Part shown: piece after piece, positions 1 through 13,100 of the stretch
Layout of the letters: each line of letters begins with the position of its first letter
Numbering within the stretch: the first letter of the stretch is position 1
From: Paramacrobiotus metropolitanus
Lineage: Eukaryota > Tardigrada > Eutardigrada > Parachela > Macrobiotidae
Direction of reading: 5' to 3'
Length of the DNA stretch: 64,000 nt
Assembly (NCBI RefSeq): GCF_019649055.1
Contig: NW_026570222.1
Coordinates: 2,108,001-2,172,000 of the forward strand
Program-made: the position numbers and the translations under genes
The notes under the pieces: generated by a model
Told to the model about the DNA's origin: nothing
Databases searched by the model: none
The model's input: the letters and a program-made list of their open reading frames with translations, nothing else

Positions 1-138
1 CTACTTTATTTCAAGTTCCTTTTGTTATCTTTTAGCTTTTTACTATTTTAAAGGTGTTTTCGTTTTCCGTGTCCCCGTGTATGACTCCGAAACCATGCCA
101 ATCCACATGGCCATTAATGTTGGAAAATCGTTAAATTT

Positions 139-144
139 TTTATT
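139..144 (-). terminator. Candidate polyadenylation signal for THUMPD1
   Basis: TTTATT on the plus strand reads AATAAA on the minus strand, about 210 bases after the THUMPD1 stop. The 1-351 stretch shows no other feature and is probably its 3' UTR and flank. Confidence 0.35.
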
Positions 145-351
145 GACTATTGTGATTCTCGTCTGTGATGAACAAGTGAAAGATAAGCATGTGAAGTGGC
201 AAACGGATGTCAAATAATGCGTAGTAAATCGCGCAATAAAACGCAAAACTTGCTAATGCAATTACGGAACCAATTCATCAACCCCCAAACAGAACCTCCC
301 GAGAGCATGCAGTGCAATTCATAATCAACAATAAAAAAAACAAAGCTGTAA

Positions 352-1311
352 TTATACTCCAACAACAGAAGCATCTTTATCAGCAGTATGTTCAGCTTCC
401 GCTCCTTGCGCATCGCCATTTGTGACAGCTGGTTGAGTTTCACTTTTCGCTACTGGCGCGTGTCTTTTAAATCCGGAAGCCTCGTCCTCATAATTTTGGC
501 CAACTTTTACACGATCCTCCTGATCCTCCTCTTCCACGTGTACATTGTATTTCTTCAACTTGGCGTAATCCTTAATAACACTGATGCAGCAAATACTCTT
601 AATCACATCCACAGAAATCGCGTAATCTGGATCGTTCAAATTGGCCCGACACTCCGAATTGATTTTCCGCACAATTTCTCCAAAGGTAGCAATAATCATA
701 TCGCGTGTCAACGTTAGAGAAGTGTTCCTCGTCTTGAACAAGATAAGGAAGCTGGGATTTCCGTTACCGGTGAAATACCGTGTTAGCGCTTTTTCTCCGG
801 TGCTGCGCACTGTGTCAATGTCAGCGCGACAGGTGGCAACAACAGGCAGCAAGCGCTGCATGTATCTGGCACGCGCTTTTTTCTGCTCGTGCAAATCACA
901 TAAGATTTTGTGCGCGAACTGGGTAGGATCTGTTACGGCGCTGGAGATGAAGACTAAATTATTACAACCAGATTCCACGGCTTTGAAACGGGCTTTGCGC
1001 TCCTCCATTCCAGCGCTGGTACGATATGCGCTCAATTGGCCTTCCTCGGAATCATCTTCGTGCTTCGCTTCAGTGGCATCGGCCGCCGTGGACGGTGCAC
1101 TGGCTACGTCAGGGTAGAGTTTCGCCATCTCCACGTCCATATATTCGTTTAGCAGATCGTAAGCCTCCACCACCGATCGCTGCTCGTTACCTTTCGAAGT
1201 ACTGATGAGGAAACCGGTCATACCTTCGCTCAGCTCTTCCCTTCGAAGTCGCTTGCGCTGCTGATCAGGCTTCGCATTGAAGTACTTTCTTTTGTTAGGC
1301 TTTCGAGGCAT
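352..1311 (-). CDS. THUMPD1: THUMP domain-containing protein 1 (Tan1/THUMPD1 family), single exon
   Basis: Uninterrupted 319-residue reading frame on the minus strand. The family acts as the RNA-binding adaptor of the NAT10/Kre33 acetyltransferase, which makes N4-acetylcytidine in tRNA. Seen here: a basic N-terminus of Lys/Arg-rich residues (about 1-30), then a segment matching the family pattern GFLIST...NEQRSVVEAYDLLNEY (about 32-57), an acidic linker, the conserved start of the core (FKAVESGCNNLVFI, about 109-122), and the THUMP core ending in VDVIKSICCISVIKDYAKL (about 230-255), where the human protein has a closely similar stretch. The C-terminal tail is low complexity. Length is close to that of vertebrate THUMPD1. 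The ATG directly precedes the basic start typical of the family. A minus-strand AATAAA (plus-strand 139-144) lies about 210 bases past the stop. No intron is needed. Confidence 0.93.
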   Translation of the reverse strand: MPRKPNKRKYFNAKPDQQRKRLRREELSEGMTGFLISTSKGNEQRSVVEAYDLLNEYMDVEMAKLYPDVASAPSTAADATEAKHEDDSEEGQLSAYRTSAGMEERKARFKAVESGCNNLVFISSAVTDPTQFAHKILCDLHEQKKARARYMQRLLPVVATCRADIDTVRSTGEKALTRYFTGNGNPSFLILFKTRNTSLTLTRDMIIATFGEIVRKINSECRANLNDPDYAISVDVIKSICCISVIKDYAKLKKYNVHVEEEDQEDRVKVGQNYEDEASGFKRHAPVAKSETQPAVTNGDAQGAEAEHTADKDASVVGV

Positions 1312-2413
1312 TTTAGAATACTAAAGCAGATGCTAGCAAAACTGTGGTGAAAATGAAATTTGGTCTTTAAAATAAAACAACTTTACAAATAACCGTAAAA
1401 AACATTGTGTACAACAAGTGCAGTCAACACAGTGAGCAGTGAGTGCGAAATTATTAATTAAGTAATTTTTTAATGTCTGAGGCGGTGTGAGCGGCGAGCT
1501 TAGGCTTGTTGCTCTCACCATCAGACTCGCGATCAAGCGCTCATCTTGGCTTCTGATCGCGAATGGACATTTTATTTTTCCCTAACTTAAAATCTGAATA
1601 AGGGGCTTAAGCTTTTTTCGGATTTATTTTCTTTTTTTTGTAAGTATTACTGTAGTTTTATATTACTGTCGTAAATCAGGGTTTTTGTTTATCGTGAACC
1701 ACAATTCCATTGTGTTCCGGGCTAATCTATGTACTGTTTATTGCTCATTTTAAATATCTGCTTGACTGCTAGTCTGCTTCCGTACCTTTGCTTTATTCAT
1801 GTACTCAGTTGTAGTGTTGTACTGTGTTCGGATATGTGGCGACTTTAAACTGGCGAACCCCGAGGAAACATCACATTTGCTGTAACGGTAACTCGCCGTC
1901 CCGTTTATCTATCTACCTTCTTGAGTAGTGAGTATTAACATCGTTCTTATCACCATCTCTTTGGTTAGTAATACTGTATTAGGACCGAATTTCTTGCTAA
2001 TAAGTACCGGTAATTATGGATTTATCGTGTGAGCGTTGTTTTGTGAATACAGAAAATGCACATCGTTTTTGGTTGATTCCAGAATTTTGAAAGGGTGTCG
2101 AAAAGGGATCCATCATCCGGATTCATCCCTCCTTTGTCACGGGCTTTGTGACTTCTGATTTGTTGGCTCACTTGACTGTTAATTACTTTCTGTCAATATC
2201 AAAATGTCATAAATAATAGATTTGTCGCAGTTAAGATACGACCGTTGCAAACGTAAATACACTACTAGTGTCTCAGTTTAATGATGTTAATAAATTAAAG
2301 CATATGACAGCATGAGTAGGCCTGAATTTGGAAATGTTTTTTTGCCAACAGTATAAATTTGGTTTGATTTTTAGAACTCGAAAGGAAAGGGTCGGGAAGC
2401 ACTTTTTTGCGCC
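1312..2413. other. Divergent intergenic region between THUMPD1 and the PPxY membrane-protein gene
   Basis: About 1.1 kb of AT-rich sequence between two start codons that point away from each other, so it probably contains both promoters. Short open frames in it (for example around 1333-1536) have no recognisable similarity and no conserved composition. I see no clear TATA or CCAAT arrangement that fixes a start site. Confidence 0.5.
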
Positions 2414-4702
2414 ATGGACAACTTTGTCTTCTACGCGGTGCTTGTTGTGATCGCAGGTTAGCAAATGAAAAATCAGTTGCTGTCTTTGTTGATTTACAAT
2501 CATTTATGCGAGCTATGTAAGTACATATTGGGCATAGTATAGTATGTAAATACAAGAAACAGCCTCGGCTTCGCCTCCGCGTTTCTTGTGGTCCATGGCC
2601 ATTTTATTTGAATTTGAATGAATATTTATTAGATTAACATCAGTCGAAACATGATCGGTACATGCAATAAGGCAAACACGAATTTTCTATAAAAATCAGT
2701 TCATGATTCTCTCAACCTTGAAAGCATTCCCTTTCGCTGTACATACAGATAATTTTACGATATCCCCTACCCGAAAAGAAAGCCGAAATATCAGTCTATA
2801 AGGTGTGAAATTCGAGTTGGTGTGTGCCCAGTGGTGTATGTCCGGTCAGTAGTGGTGGCTCGATTACTTGCTTAGCTAACCGGTTCCGTTCGCCGGACAG
2901 TAGTGGTAGCTCGGTCACTCATGTACACTGTACAATAATGACAGCTCGGTCACCCGCTCACGACCCGGGCTTTCTGCGCCGGACAGCAGTGGTAGCTCGG
3001 TCACCCGCTGACCTAGCGGACTTTCTGCGCTGGACATTAGTGACAGCGCGGTCACCCGCTCGGTCACCTGCTCACCTCCGGGCTTTCTGCGCCGGACAGC
3101 AGTGACAGCTCGGTCACCCGCTCAACTTCCAGGATCTGTGCACGGACAGTAGTGGCAGCTCAGCACTCCTTCACCGAACGGGCTTTTTGCGCCGGACAGC
3201 ATTGGTAGCCCGGTAACCCGCTGCGCTAACGGACTTTCTGCGCCGGACATTAGTGACAGCGCGGTCACCCGCTCTCCTACTGGGCTCTGTGCACCGGACA
3301 GTAGTGGTAACTCGGTCACTCGTTCCCTAACGGGCTTTTTACACTGAAAAGTAGTGACAGCTCGGTCACTCGGCATCGGACAGTAATGACAGCCCGGTCA
3401 ACCGCTCACATAGCTATCTATAGTGGCAGTTCGGCCACTCACTGGCTTAGCGGGCTATTTTAACTAGAATGTAGTGGTATTTCGGTCAACAACGGGCTTG
3501 TGCACTGAACAGTGGCGGTAGTTCTGTCTATGGCTGCTTGGCCGGCACTTGTTTAGAATTGTCCTCGATGACAACGTTGGATATGTAGTCGTTCTTGGCG
3601 CAATAACTCCAACGCCCAACGGTCTGCTAATTAAATTGATTCTGATATTTTAATTAGTGGAAAATACTTTCATTTTTTAACTATATTTTATTTGGTTTAC
3701 GTGGCAACATTGCCTGGTTAAAAATACCACGATGATAATTATTATTGTAATAATTTAGTTACATTTGGTGAAGGTAGTCAAAACTCTTCCGCTGTGGCGC
3801 TCGAAGCGGGAGAGGTTTTAAAAGAAATGAATACCATCTGGCCGGGTTTTCGACTACGGGCTTTCAGAATATAATATTGGTTTTGGTCAGTCTTTTCTGG
3901 TTTGCCGGCTCTGGTGTATCCCATTCGTGGCAATATAGATCTGAATCTTGATATGCAGTGATACATAAATAAAATTAGAAATATTACGTGTATATGTAGT
4001 CCTCCTACCGAAGTTACTCTAGAACTTTTAAGTATGTACTTTTGCAAGGTGGAAATATAATAACGAATACTTCCCGACATTACTATTTGAATCGTAATTT
4101 GATTATACCTCTGTATACAGTAATTGATAATTTATGTGCACTCTGCATAATTGCAGCTCTTCTCTCCATTTTATTTTCCTGTCTTCGTCGATATTTTCGG
4201 GCTCGCAATTTGAATGCGTACCAGCAACATCATGATTTAAGGCAACAAAGCATCACTCAAAATGTGAGAAAATACCATTTTCGGTTTTGTGTAGTGCACA
4301 ATATTAGTAAAATTGACGCATACGCAGATGAATTGATAGCTGGCATTGTAAATGCCGCTTGGCTCTACTCTACTGATTAATGAATATTGATTCATTTTTC
4401 CGGAAGCAGAATATTTCATAATACTGTGAGAATATTTTCAGTCGCAGCCGGTATTCGTCGGCATCTGGTTTCCCGCCTCGCGAAATACTTCTGGACAGTC
4501 AGAATCGGAGCAATATGACAACGCAGCGGAGCAATATGACAACGCAGCGGCAACTGTTGCTCCTCCGGCTTACAGTGAGATTGCTCCACAATCCGCTGCC
4601 GTTGTGAACAACGAAGGAAATCAGGGACCTAAGGAGGAGGAGCCTCCTTCGTACAGCGATGTCTTGGCGGAACAGAGTGTACAGCGACACTCTGATTCAT
4701 AG
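2414..4702 (+). CDS. Small membrane protein with two PPxY motifs (three exons, 148 residues)
   Basis: Not recognised as a named orthologue. Model: exons 2414-2456, 4121-4263 and 4442-4702; phases 1 and 0 agree at both GT-AG junctions. Exon 1 encodes a hydrophobic start (MDNFVFYAVLVVIA). Exon 2 encodes a transmembrane segment (about residues 18-35) followed by an Arg-rich stop-transfer RRYFRAR. Exon 3 encodes a hydrophilic cytoplasmic tail with PPAYSEI and PPSYSDV. Such PPxY motifs bind WW domains of Nedd4-type ubiquitin ligases, as in WBP1, VOPP1 and similar adaptors. A 21-bp tandem duplication gives EQYDNAA twice. The 1.66-kb first intron carries a satellite array. A possible AATAAA is at 5244-5249. 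An extra ectodomain exon inside intron 1 cannot be excluded. The membrane-plus-PPxY architecture is seen directly; ligase binding is inferred. Confidence 0.62.
2823..3540. repeat. 51-bp minisatellite array inside intron 1 of the PPxY gene
   Basis: Diverged tandem units built on a GGACAGTAGTGGTAGCTCGG core followed by TCACCCGCTCA and CGGGCTTTCTGCGCC. The spacing between TTTCTGCGC marks at 2971 and 3022 is 51 bp; the next interval, to 3084, is 62 bp because CGGTCACCCGCT is duplicated. Units decay toward the right end. Because 51 is a multiple of three, long spurious open frames run through it on both strands. Confidence 0.85.
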
Positions 4703-5354
4703 TAACCTCTTTGGCGTGTTCCTGGTGATTGTACATTTTCTGCGTTGGTTGTCGCACTGCATGCACCAGTGATCGGGTAAATTTGTTGCGGGCGACATTT
4801 TGCTCACAAGTCACAATCAGTGTTCCAAGTGCCTTACTACTTTTGGGGCTTTTATCTGTTTTATCGTTATTTTTGTGTTTCTCAATCGGTCTTGGGATGC
4901 TATTGTGATCAATTTTCGTTTCATTCCTGCAAAGATATTTGCAGGAAAGGTTTGCGTTATTTGTGCGCTTTCTCGCGTTGAAGATGAACTGGTTTTAAGC
5001 GGTTTTTCATTATTCGATTTGTACATACGAGTATGTAGTATTAGCAGAAAAAGTGAAGATGAGAAATCGTTTCTGACAGTGCAGTGAGGGTACCTAATGT
5101 ATTTCTTCGACTTAATTTTGACAGTATTATCGTTCCACGTTTCAATATCTTCTACACTGGGATGTGGGAAGCAGTAGACACTTCGCGTTCGTCCTGATTT
5201 AACAGTCACTGCAACTCATTTACAGCGCGACATTTACAGAGTGAATAAAAAGTCAAAATTGAGAAAACATAAAAAATCAAAACAAACTATAAAAATTCTG
5301 ATCCAAATAATACGTTGTAAAACTCCATGAAGACTTCGCACCACCAGAAGTTAA
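4703..5354. other. Convergent intergenic region, 3' UTRs
   Basis: Lies between the stop codons of the PPxY gene (plus) and GALNT2 (minus). Probably holds both 3' untranslated regions. An AATAAA in plus orientation is at 5244-5249. Overlapping open frames at 4800-5209 on both strands look like chance frames. Confidence 0.45.
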
Positions 5355-8300
5355 CTATAAATTGTCATCGTGTATTTTCGACTTAAGTTTGGGCGAATCG
5401 CTGATTAGCCACCTTTGAGAAGGTACTTCATTATCACAGTTCTCAAGAGTCAATCCGCGCATGTGCTCCTGCTGACTGTCCAGGCACAGTTCGTGCTTCA
5501 CTAGGCGCAGCTGATCCTGGATATGCTCAAAACGTTGGGCATCCACGTTCTGGCAAGTGGTCAGTTGAACCGGGCTGCCGGCGATTGATTCCTTAGCCAT
5601 CAAACACTGGTCACCGTGCTTTAGCAATTTCTCCTTGGTTAAAACCCAATCCTACGTAGATAAAATCATCAGAAAAGCGTCTGCTTAAGTCTTAAACTTA
5701 CAGCAGAAAGTCTCGACAAACCTGATTGCCACCGGCTGCGTGGCAAGGATAAATTCCCACGCTTCCGCCAATCGTGTGACCCATGGAGTCCACACACATA
5801 CGGCCTTGCTGGATTACACCAATTGTGAAATCCGAACTGGCAGGTATTCTAATGGAAATATAAATTTTTCATTATTTGTTCTTAAACGAGGCGTAAAAAA
5901 TGGGATAAGCGAACCAGTCGAAAACATTACGATAGATTATGGAGCCAAAGGACTCACTTGAGCTCAGGGTAGACTTCCTCCATGTACCATTTAAACGGCT
6001 TGCAGTGTAGTCGCTCGCGCAGTTCGACCCGGTCTTTTATGTTGCCGAATGAGACGGCCCTTGCCATCGGTACAGCGTTATAATAATAATTCTTGTAGCT
6101 GTCCATCCACACTTCCGCCGCTCGGCGCGTATTTCTACGGTAGATAACTTTGTTACCAATAAAAGAACAAAACTGTGGTCTGATTCAATCCGTTAAAAGG
6201 GTACATCCAGGTAGTAACAATGAAATAGTCAAACCGACCGCGCAAAAACCGTTCCACTTCCACCGGGAAACGAATAGGGATGCTGTTTTCGAAAGACATG
6301 CCCGACACGACTACATGGAATTATTTCCAAAGATCCTCCACACTGCCATACTCGAAACGAAATTTCTATAAAAGAGAAACCGCTCAAATGCTGACGTCCG
6401 TCAGAGCGTGCCAATGAGTTGCCGTATGCCGGTAGATACTCTGAATGCAGTGACTCAGACTGATCTATTACAATTTTAGCTTGCTCTTATCTATCCCAGT
6501 TTTGGCACAATAAAGACAAAAGATTCCGGGAACATTCGCAAACACAAGCGCACCTAAATTTTCTCCTCCCCAGATATCCATAGCCATGTCGTACTTCCCC
6601 AGAGTTTCAAACCAGCTTTTTTCAATAGAAAAAAGGCCGCCTGCTATCATTGGTGTTCTGAAAAACAAATGCCTCGATTTTCCGTGATGTAACACCATAC
6701 AGCATACCCAGTTCATTTCTGTCTTTTTATTATTTTCAGTTATAAATTTCAAAATTTGACAAAATATCAGAAATAACCTCGAGTAACACAGAGCATCTAC
6801 TAACCTAAACGATTTCGCACGAAGATATTATAATTTTTTAATGTATATAATAATATAAATATAATAAATAATTAATACAAAGATACCACGATTTTAGATA
6901 ATACCTGATAGGTGCAATTGGATCACCGTTTCGTTTTTCTTTCTCCGCGGCTGTCAGATATTCCCATTTAAATACCAGATTCCAATCAAAACCGCCACGC
7001 AGCTCTGTGTTAAATTAAAAATTAGCACTTAAAAAACTGACTAGATTGCGATCCAAATTTTTACCGGAAGATGCGCTGATGTACCGGAAGTCATCCATGG
7101 AGATGACATCGATTATTGGACTGACCACCGCTGTACGGTTCTAATAAGCACAAGCAAACAATCCGAATCAGGACCAAGTCACAAGACATGAAACATCTCG
7201 TTAAGCAGTAGACGTTTGCGGATCAGATAAATGCGTTACTGTGACTGAATTAGCGAAACTTTCGTGATTCGCCTGTGTTACTGGCAGTGACGAATTGGCA
7301 ATAATTAACGTACGAACTTACCTGTGCAATTCTATCCAACAATGGCTCAAGCCAGTTTTCGTTACATTCGCAGTGGCTATCCAGAAAAGTCAAAATGGGT
7401 GCCTGCGCCACATCAGCTCCAATGACCCGCGATCGCATTAGGCCTGCTCAGTGAGAAAAAAACACAAAAATTTTATTAAATCAGCACTTGTAAATGAAAA
7501 ATAAATGAATGATCATTATAAATAATTTTTATAACTTCCTAAACTTCGCTTAACTTTGCATGCGAAAACGCATACAACGCTCGTGGCGTACCTTCACGGC
7601 GGTCGTTGCGGATCAGTAAGACCTTCTCAATCACAGCAATCTCTTCGCCATCACTCGCTATAAAGAAAATACAGACATGTTATCAATCAAATAACCTTGA
7701 AGCCCCCAGCCTTGCAAGTCTTACTTACGGTCATCACTGAAATCATCCACTAAAATTATCTCCGTTATTAGCGCTGCCGGGGATTTTCGGAGTACACTGA
7801 AAATGCAGCATTAATTTAAATATCTGTTAAAAAATTTGAAGCGTAAACATCGTGAAGAAGGTCAAGATTTTGCAGCACCGTATAAGTGCGTCTGAGGTCA
7901 CGGCTGGTCATATTGACCGTAACACATATTATTATGTACTGTTTGATATGCTATCGCGGCCCAGGCTCGTGATGGACTTTCGTTTATTGTTTCTTTAGTC
8001 TTCCCAGACAATTTTACGGAGAAAACCAGGGCCAGCAAAATTTCAAATCAAATCGCTGCTGGTTGACAAGCTCCAGCGCCGCCGCTTGTTTGTCCAGTTT
8101 GCTGCAGATTCTGCAAACAAGTACGCTACCGGCGCAGGAGCTGTGCTCGTTGCCCCATTGTACAAATAAATTTTACTACTCGATACGGTGGTCGGTTCAC
8201 ACATGTATCAACCGTGAGTCGGCGATGGAATTTGAATCTGTTCGAGGACCCTGACAAAGAACTTGATTCTGAACTTGCACTAACCTGATAACTGTGCGCA

Positions 8301-10101
8301 ACAGTGTTGACCGGGCCTCGTTGTGAAAGGTAATTACCACACTAGTCGCCGGTAAATTCTTGCTGGACCACTCCACTGAACGACACCTAAACCAAGTGTC
8401 AATTGCTCAGGTTATGTCAGCCACTACAATATTATGTACAGCTTACTCGATACAATTGTGACATTGTATTACCTTGCGAATACTAGAATAAGCTAACAAT
8501 AAGCGAACTGGATATCGGTTAACAATAGGGCGTCTTTACAACACATTACGGGACTCACTGTGGCTGCCGTGTATCGGGAACTGAACGCTCCATCGAAACT
8601 TTGTCACTTTCGATTTGGTTAAACTTATTTTTTATGTATCCATCTTCTCCAACTTTTACTGCTGTTTTGGCGAGATAAGCAGCCACGTCGAATTCCTGCC
8701 ATGGTACAGCGCCGTGCAACGACTTCTTTTGGCTTCCGTTGCTATTTGTTTTTTCCCTTATGCCGGCCAGACCACTGGCATCGTCGTTAAAATGCGGATT
8801 GGACTTCCGCTCCTGTAGCACACTGGCTTGTCGGTTTCTCCGCTCTCTAGCGAGGACATCTTCTCCCTGCAATTTTCAGAATAATTCCGATTTAAAGATA
8901 CCGCGAATTTACTAGAATACAATTTAAACTTTATTTCAGTGTACTTATAACATAACATTAATGTTGCCTTTGTTACTATCGCTGATCTTACTAAGTCCAT
9001 TCTTCTCATATGCTAGCAATCTCTGAAAAATTGATATTTTTGGCTGTTTCTGGCAAGTGCAAACTATTTCATTTATTTCTTTGTCGCTACTACTGTAATT
9101 AATGAGATTTACTAAATTTACTTATGAATAAATATTAAAGCCCAACGTCTCAATATTTTGAGTAGCAAATCCTTAAACGGTAGCACCATTACGCATTAAA
9201 GCAATTATTTTGGCGCACGACGGGAATTTAAATTGTTATACTGATAAACTGAGCCTTATCCGGTAAGTTTTATGAAATAAAATTAAAACAGTTTAAAATT
9301 AACTGTTATAATTTTTGTTATTTCTGGGCATTTACTATACATAAATACGGCATGTTGACGCACTCCGTGTTTTTAGGGAGCGAGCAAATGAAGTCAACTA
9401 CAATCACCATCACGACAGCAAAAAAAGAATATCTGCACATTAGAAAACTTCTTTGCATACGCTTTAAAGTCAAGGCCGCGATTCATCAATCCAAGTGAAA
9501 AAAAACTAAGTCAAAGAAAGACGTAAATACAAGTACTTGTTATGAAAATAAACACGACCGAGAGATTTCTGTTTCACCTGCTGTTTATTCGCACCGGATA
9601 CATCGGTGTGTACTCTGTTTATCCAACGTATTAACCTTTTCTACGCTGCCATGCTGTTAATTCATCACCACTACCAGATCGTAGCACCATTGTCGTCCGT
9701 AATGAAAATGCGTACAAAATTCTTACACGATAAAATTTTATTATCAATCCACGTTCCTATTGATAATCGCTAGAAAAATAAATAAGGCGCGCATAGTGCA
9801 GTTTACTTTTCCAAATTCCACTTCCAGCTGCCAAATGCCGACATTTGTCTGATCGCCCGGCTGCTGTTTACCTACTCTTATAACGTTCCACACATGCAAT
9901 CCATTGACAAGTGAATTAATAAGACCAATAATTAAAATGTAATACCTGTTCATTAACGGCGACGCTAACGACAGGGTCATCTAAATGTCCACGGGGTTTG
10001 ACCACAAAAACAATTAGACCCACGATCCATATTAATCCCAGCGTAGTGAAAGTTCGAAGAATAAATCCCGAGCGCACCATCTGTATTCCGTATATGTACA
10101 A
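5355..10101 (-). CDS. GALNT2: Polypeptide N-acetylgalactosaminyltransferase 2 (13 exons, 609 residues)
   Basis: Golgi type II membrane enzyme that transfers GalNAc from UDP-GalNAc to Ser/Thr, starting mucin-type O-glycosylation. Exons (plus coordinates): 9946-10101, 8559-8866, 8285-8386, 7729-7796, 7592-7657, 7322-7443, 7065-7140, 6905-7004, 6554-6657, 6239-6365, 5958-6134, 5722-5848, 5355-5651; all phases fit. Signal anchor about residues 17-35, then a stem. The catalytic domain starts near Cys156. The metal-binding DSH is at about 255-257 in [24 protein letters not shown] at about 336-342, WGGEN at about 362-366, and [14 protein letters not shown] at about 385-398. A ricin-type lectin domain (about 470-609) keeps CVDSMG, CLMA and CLDS cysteine motifs and QxW-like positions. 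[18 protein letters not shown] and [17 protein letters not shown] match vertebrate GALNT2 better than other isoenzymes. Met8 is an alternative start. Confidence 0.95.
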
Positions 10102-13100
10102 GCGTGCTGCTCTTGTCTTGCTGGCGTGCTTGTACCTGCAGCCTTCTCGAACATGAAAGCTGCCTAAATTTCTTTGTTACAAATTAAACGCATGCCACAT
10201 CTGGCACATAAGCGGTAAAATATTGTTGCTATAATCAGCAGATCAGAAACAAGTCCATAAAAAAAACTTTCTGCCGCGGCCAGTGCATGTATCACCGATC
10301 CTCATGAGAAACAGCCAGCTTGAATAACACAGTAAATAATGTGTCCAATGGCCACAATCGCAACGAGGCGGATGAGAAAGGAGCAGTTTGACCGATAGTC
10401 GGAGGGAGTTCCGTCGGGTGCTATCACGTTACCCGGTATACAGAATAAACTGAGAAAATTAGCCAGCGCTCGCTAACGTCCGTCATCAACAAAACAGCCA
10501 ACGCGATCGATGGCTCCTGCGTGTAATGTCAATGTCCTATCCACCAAGGTCGCACTTTTTTTCATTATTTTATTTCCACCAACAACGTGCGCCGGCCACT
10601 ACGAACTCAACAGCAATGTCACTATCTTATGCATAGTGTTTTCAACAGCTCTAGAAATTCAAAACAACAACAGAACTGAATTTAGATGTTTGGAAAACTT
10701 AAGCTCTTAAGTCTCAACTTGTTGCTTCGAGTCAACACCAGCGCGATATCGTAACCGCACAGGATGGAATGCTGCCGTCCATTGGTATGTTACTCCACGG
10801 CGTGTGCAGGCTTCTTTGCATACACACCGCTAGAGTCTACTGCAGGAAATGTCCGCATGCACAAGGAAGGCGTTTCGCAGCCGTGCAGCGGTCGACTGCC
10901 TGCTCTAGATCCCTCATGCCTACATGCAATACAGTGAATACACCACCAGTAACAGTTAACCACGTAGACGGAATTGGCCAGAGCGAGTCTTGATAAAAGC
11001 TAAATATAGATAACAAGCGGCGTCGGTCCTCTAATTTATCTTTTTCCGTCACGATGTATAATTTGTTTCTTATAAAGAACTGCCGGTACAAGTACTTACA
11101 GTAAACTCCAGTAAAGGCGGCGCTCTATCCGCTCGCACCATTCCAGTTGAAGCAGCACTGATACAGTAAATCAACTATTGAGATTTCCGGTTACAACACA
11201 ATTATTTTGTTTGCTGAACTCAATTAGCAATTGTATGGTGCGGGTTTTTTTGTTGTAAAATAAGCATGTTTGTTATCACATCATAAACAGTAAAATATCG
11301 TCGCTGTCTCTCTGACGTAAGATATGTGTTCTAAACCAGCACCTCCAGGAAGGTTCGATAAATAAATATGATTATAATTTAGCAGCAGGTAGTTTGGCTC
11401 CTATGTTGGGCGTGGTTGACTCACAAGTCACAGTCACTTAATGCAAATTCGTACATTTACACCGGAAAGAACGTTGCGACTTTGCGGACAAGAATGCTGT
11501 CGCACTAGCGAAGCCACTGGAATCACGTGTCGTGTTGAATTTGTACATGTTGTCTGTGGTCCAACATCCACCTGCACACAGTGTGATTAACGGTCATTTC
11601 TTTGCGTCCTATGGACTTCTGAAGGAGTTGCGAGCTGAAGCTTAAGAAGACGGTTATAGTAAAATTGACCCTTTCCGGGTGGTTGCTAAGTGCAATAAAC
11701 ATACGGGATCGAGGTCTTGACTTGTGACAGGTTTATCAATAACCTCCCGCCGATGCTGGGTTCACAGAAGTGGTTGTGGTTTCAACTCCATCCATCGCGG
11801 CGTGGCAGGAGGCAAACTTACCCAAACTGACCTGGTAGCTCTTGTAGCGGGTTGAAGAACTACTAATGTGAGATGCGGTGCCGATCATTCCTGTAACTGG
11901 ACCGCCCACGTATGCCGATTTCTGAAGCCGCCCGATTCGACAACTGCAGCCACATCCGGGAAAAGTGCGAACGTGGACGATGTAAGGCGTGTCAGACATG
12001 CAGCAAGTGCAGCGTCAAATTGCATAAAAATTGTTTTATGAAGTATCATGTAAAGCCAGAGCGTATCACATACTTCTGTAATGCCATGTTGAGACAAAGA
12101 TTGTTAGCATCATTTTGTTTTCGCTTTTCTGTTCTATTAGCTATCAGATTACATGAACACGTTTTTTTGTGGTTTTTGGGTTTTTGTTGACCATTGGTCA
12201 AAGACGTGACCACTACGGTGTTCCTGCTTTACTGTTTTAAACTATTTTTTTGTAATACTCGTACTACGCCGGACCTTAGTATTGGTTTTACACATACAGG
12301 ATTAAAAGTTTTTATTTTTCATGCTGTAAGTTGTTCGTGGTCACCGGTGGTCACCACCGGCGATCTATGAGCACAAGCTCACGAAAATTTTCCTTAATTC
12401 AATTTTTTTCATCAAGAAATCCCGCTTCAGTGCAGATAGGACAGGAGATATTCGGACCAACTTGTGAAATGCAAGACCCACTGGTGACGTTGTGTTGGTT
12501 CGAGCGAATTTTTCGTGGCCTCGTGACTACAGTAGTATTCTAGTCCTGTAAAATTCAGTCTATCAGTGTGTGAGCATTTCTGGGAGCGAGCTGAAAGTGT
12601 TTGCTGCGAGTATTTTTATAGTTGTACATGTACTGCAAGACTTTATACTTGTTCATTAGTATACTTGTACACAGTTTGCACAACATCCGTGTGTGCAATT
12701 TCGCGTTTACTGATTATTATCAAATCATCAGAATTACTAATAAAAACTCTTATTAGTCTGCAAATTATGCCAGTCAGAAAACACAGCTGGAAGCCACAAT
12801 ATTTGTTTGAGAGCACCGGATGTGCAAAATCACATTGTGTCGGTTGTATTCAACACTTCACAGTTATTAAAAGAAACATAAAACTACAAAATTAGATAAT
12901 AAGCGTAATTTTACAATACATTCACCATTTTTACACCAGATCAGGAGAGTGTAGACACGTACACACGAATTATTCAGAATCTCGATATCTCTGCAAACAG
13001 AGCGGAAAGAGCAAATTGAGAAAGCCACTGTGGCATGTTACCGTACCTGGAAATACCCGGTATCAAAACTCCGTTCATAATTACCGCATGCTCCGCCCAA

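Noticed and set aside
2824-3376. Open frames on both strands through the 51-bp array
   Set aside because: The period is a multiple of three, so frames stay open without selection; the peptides simply repeat the satellite.
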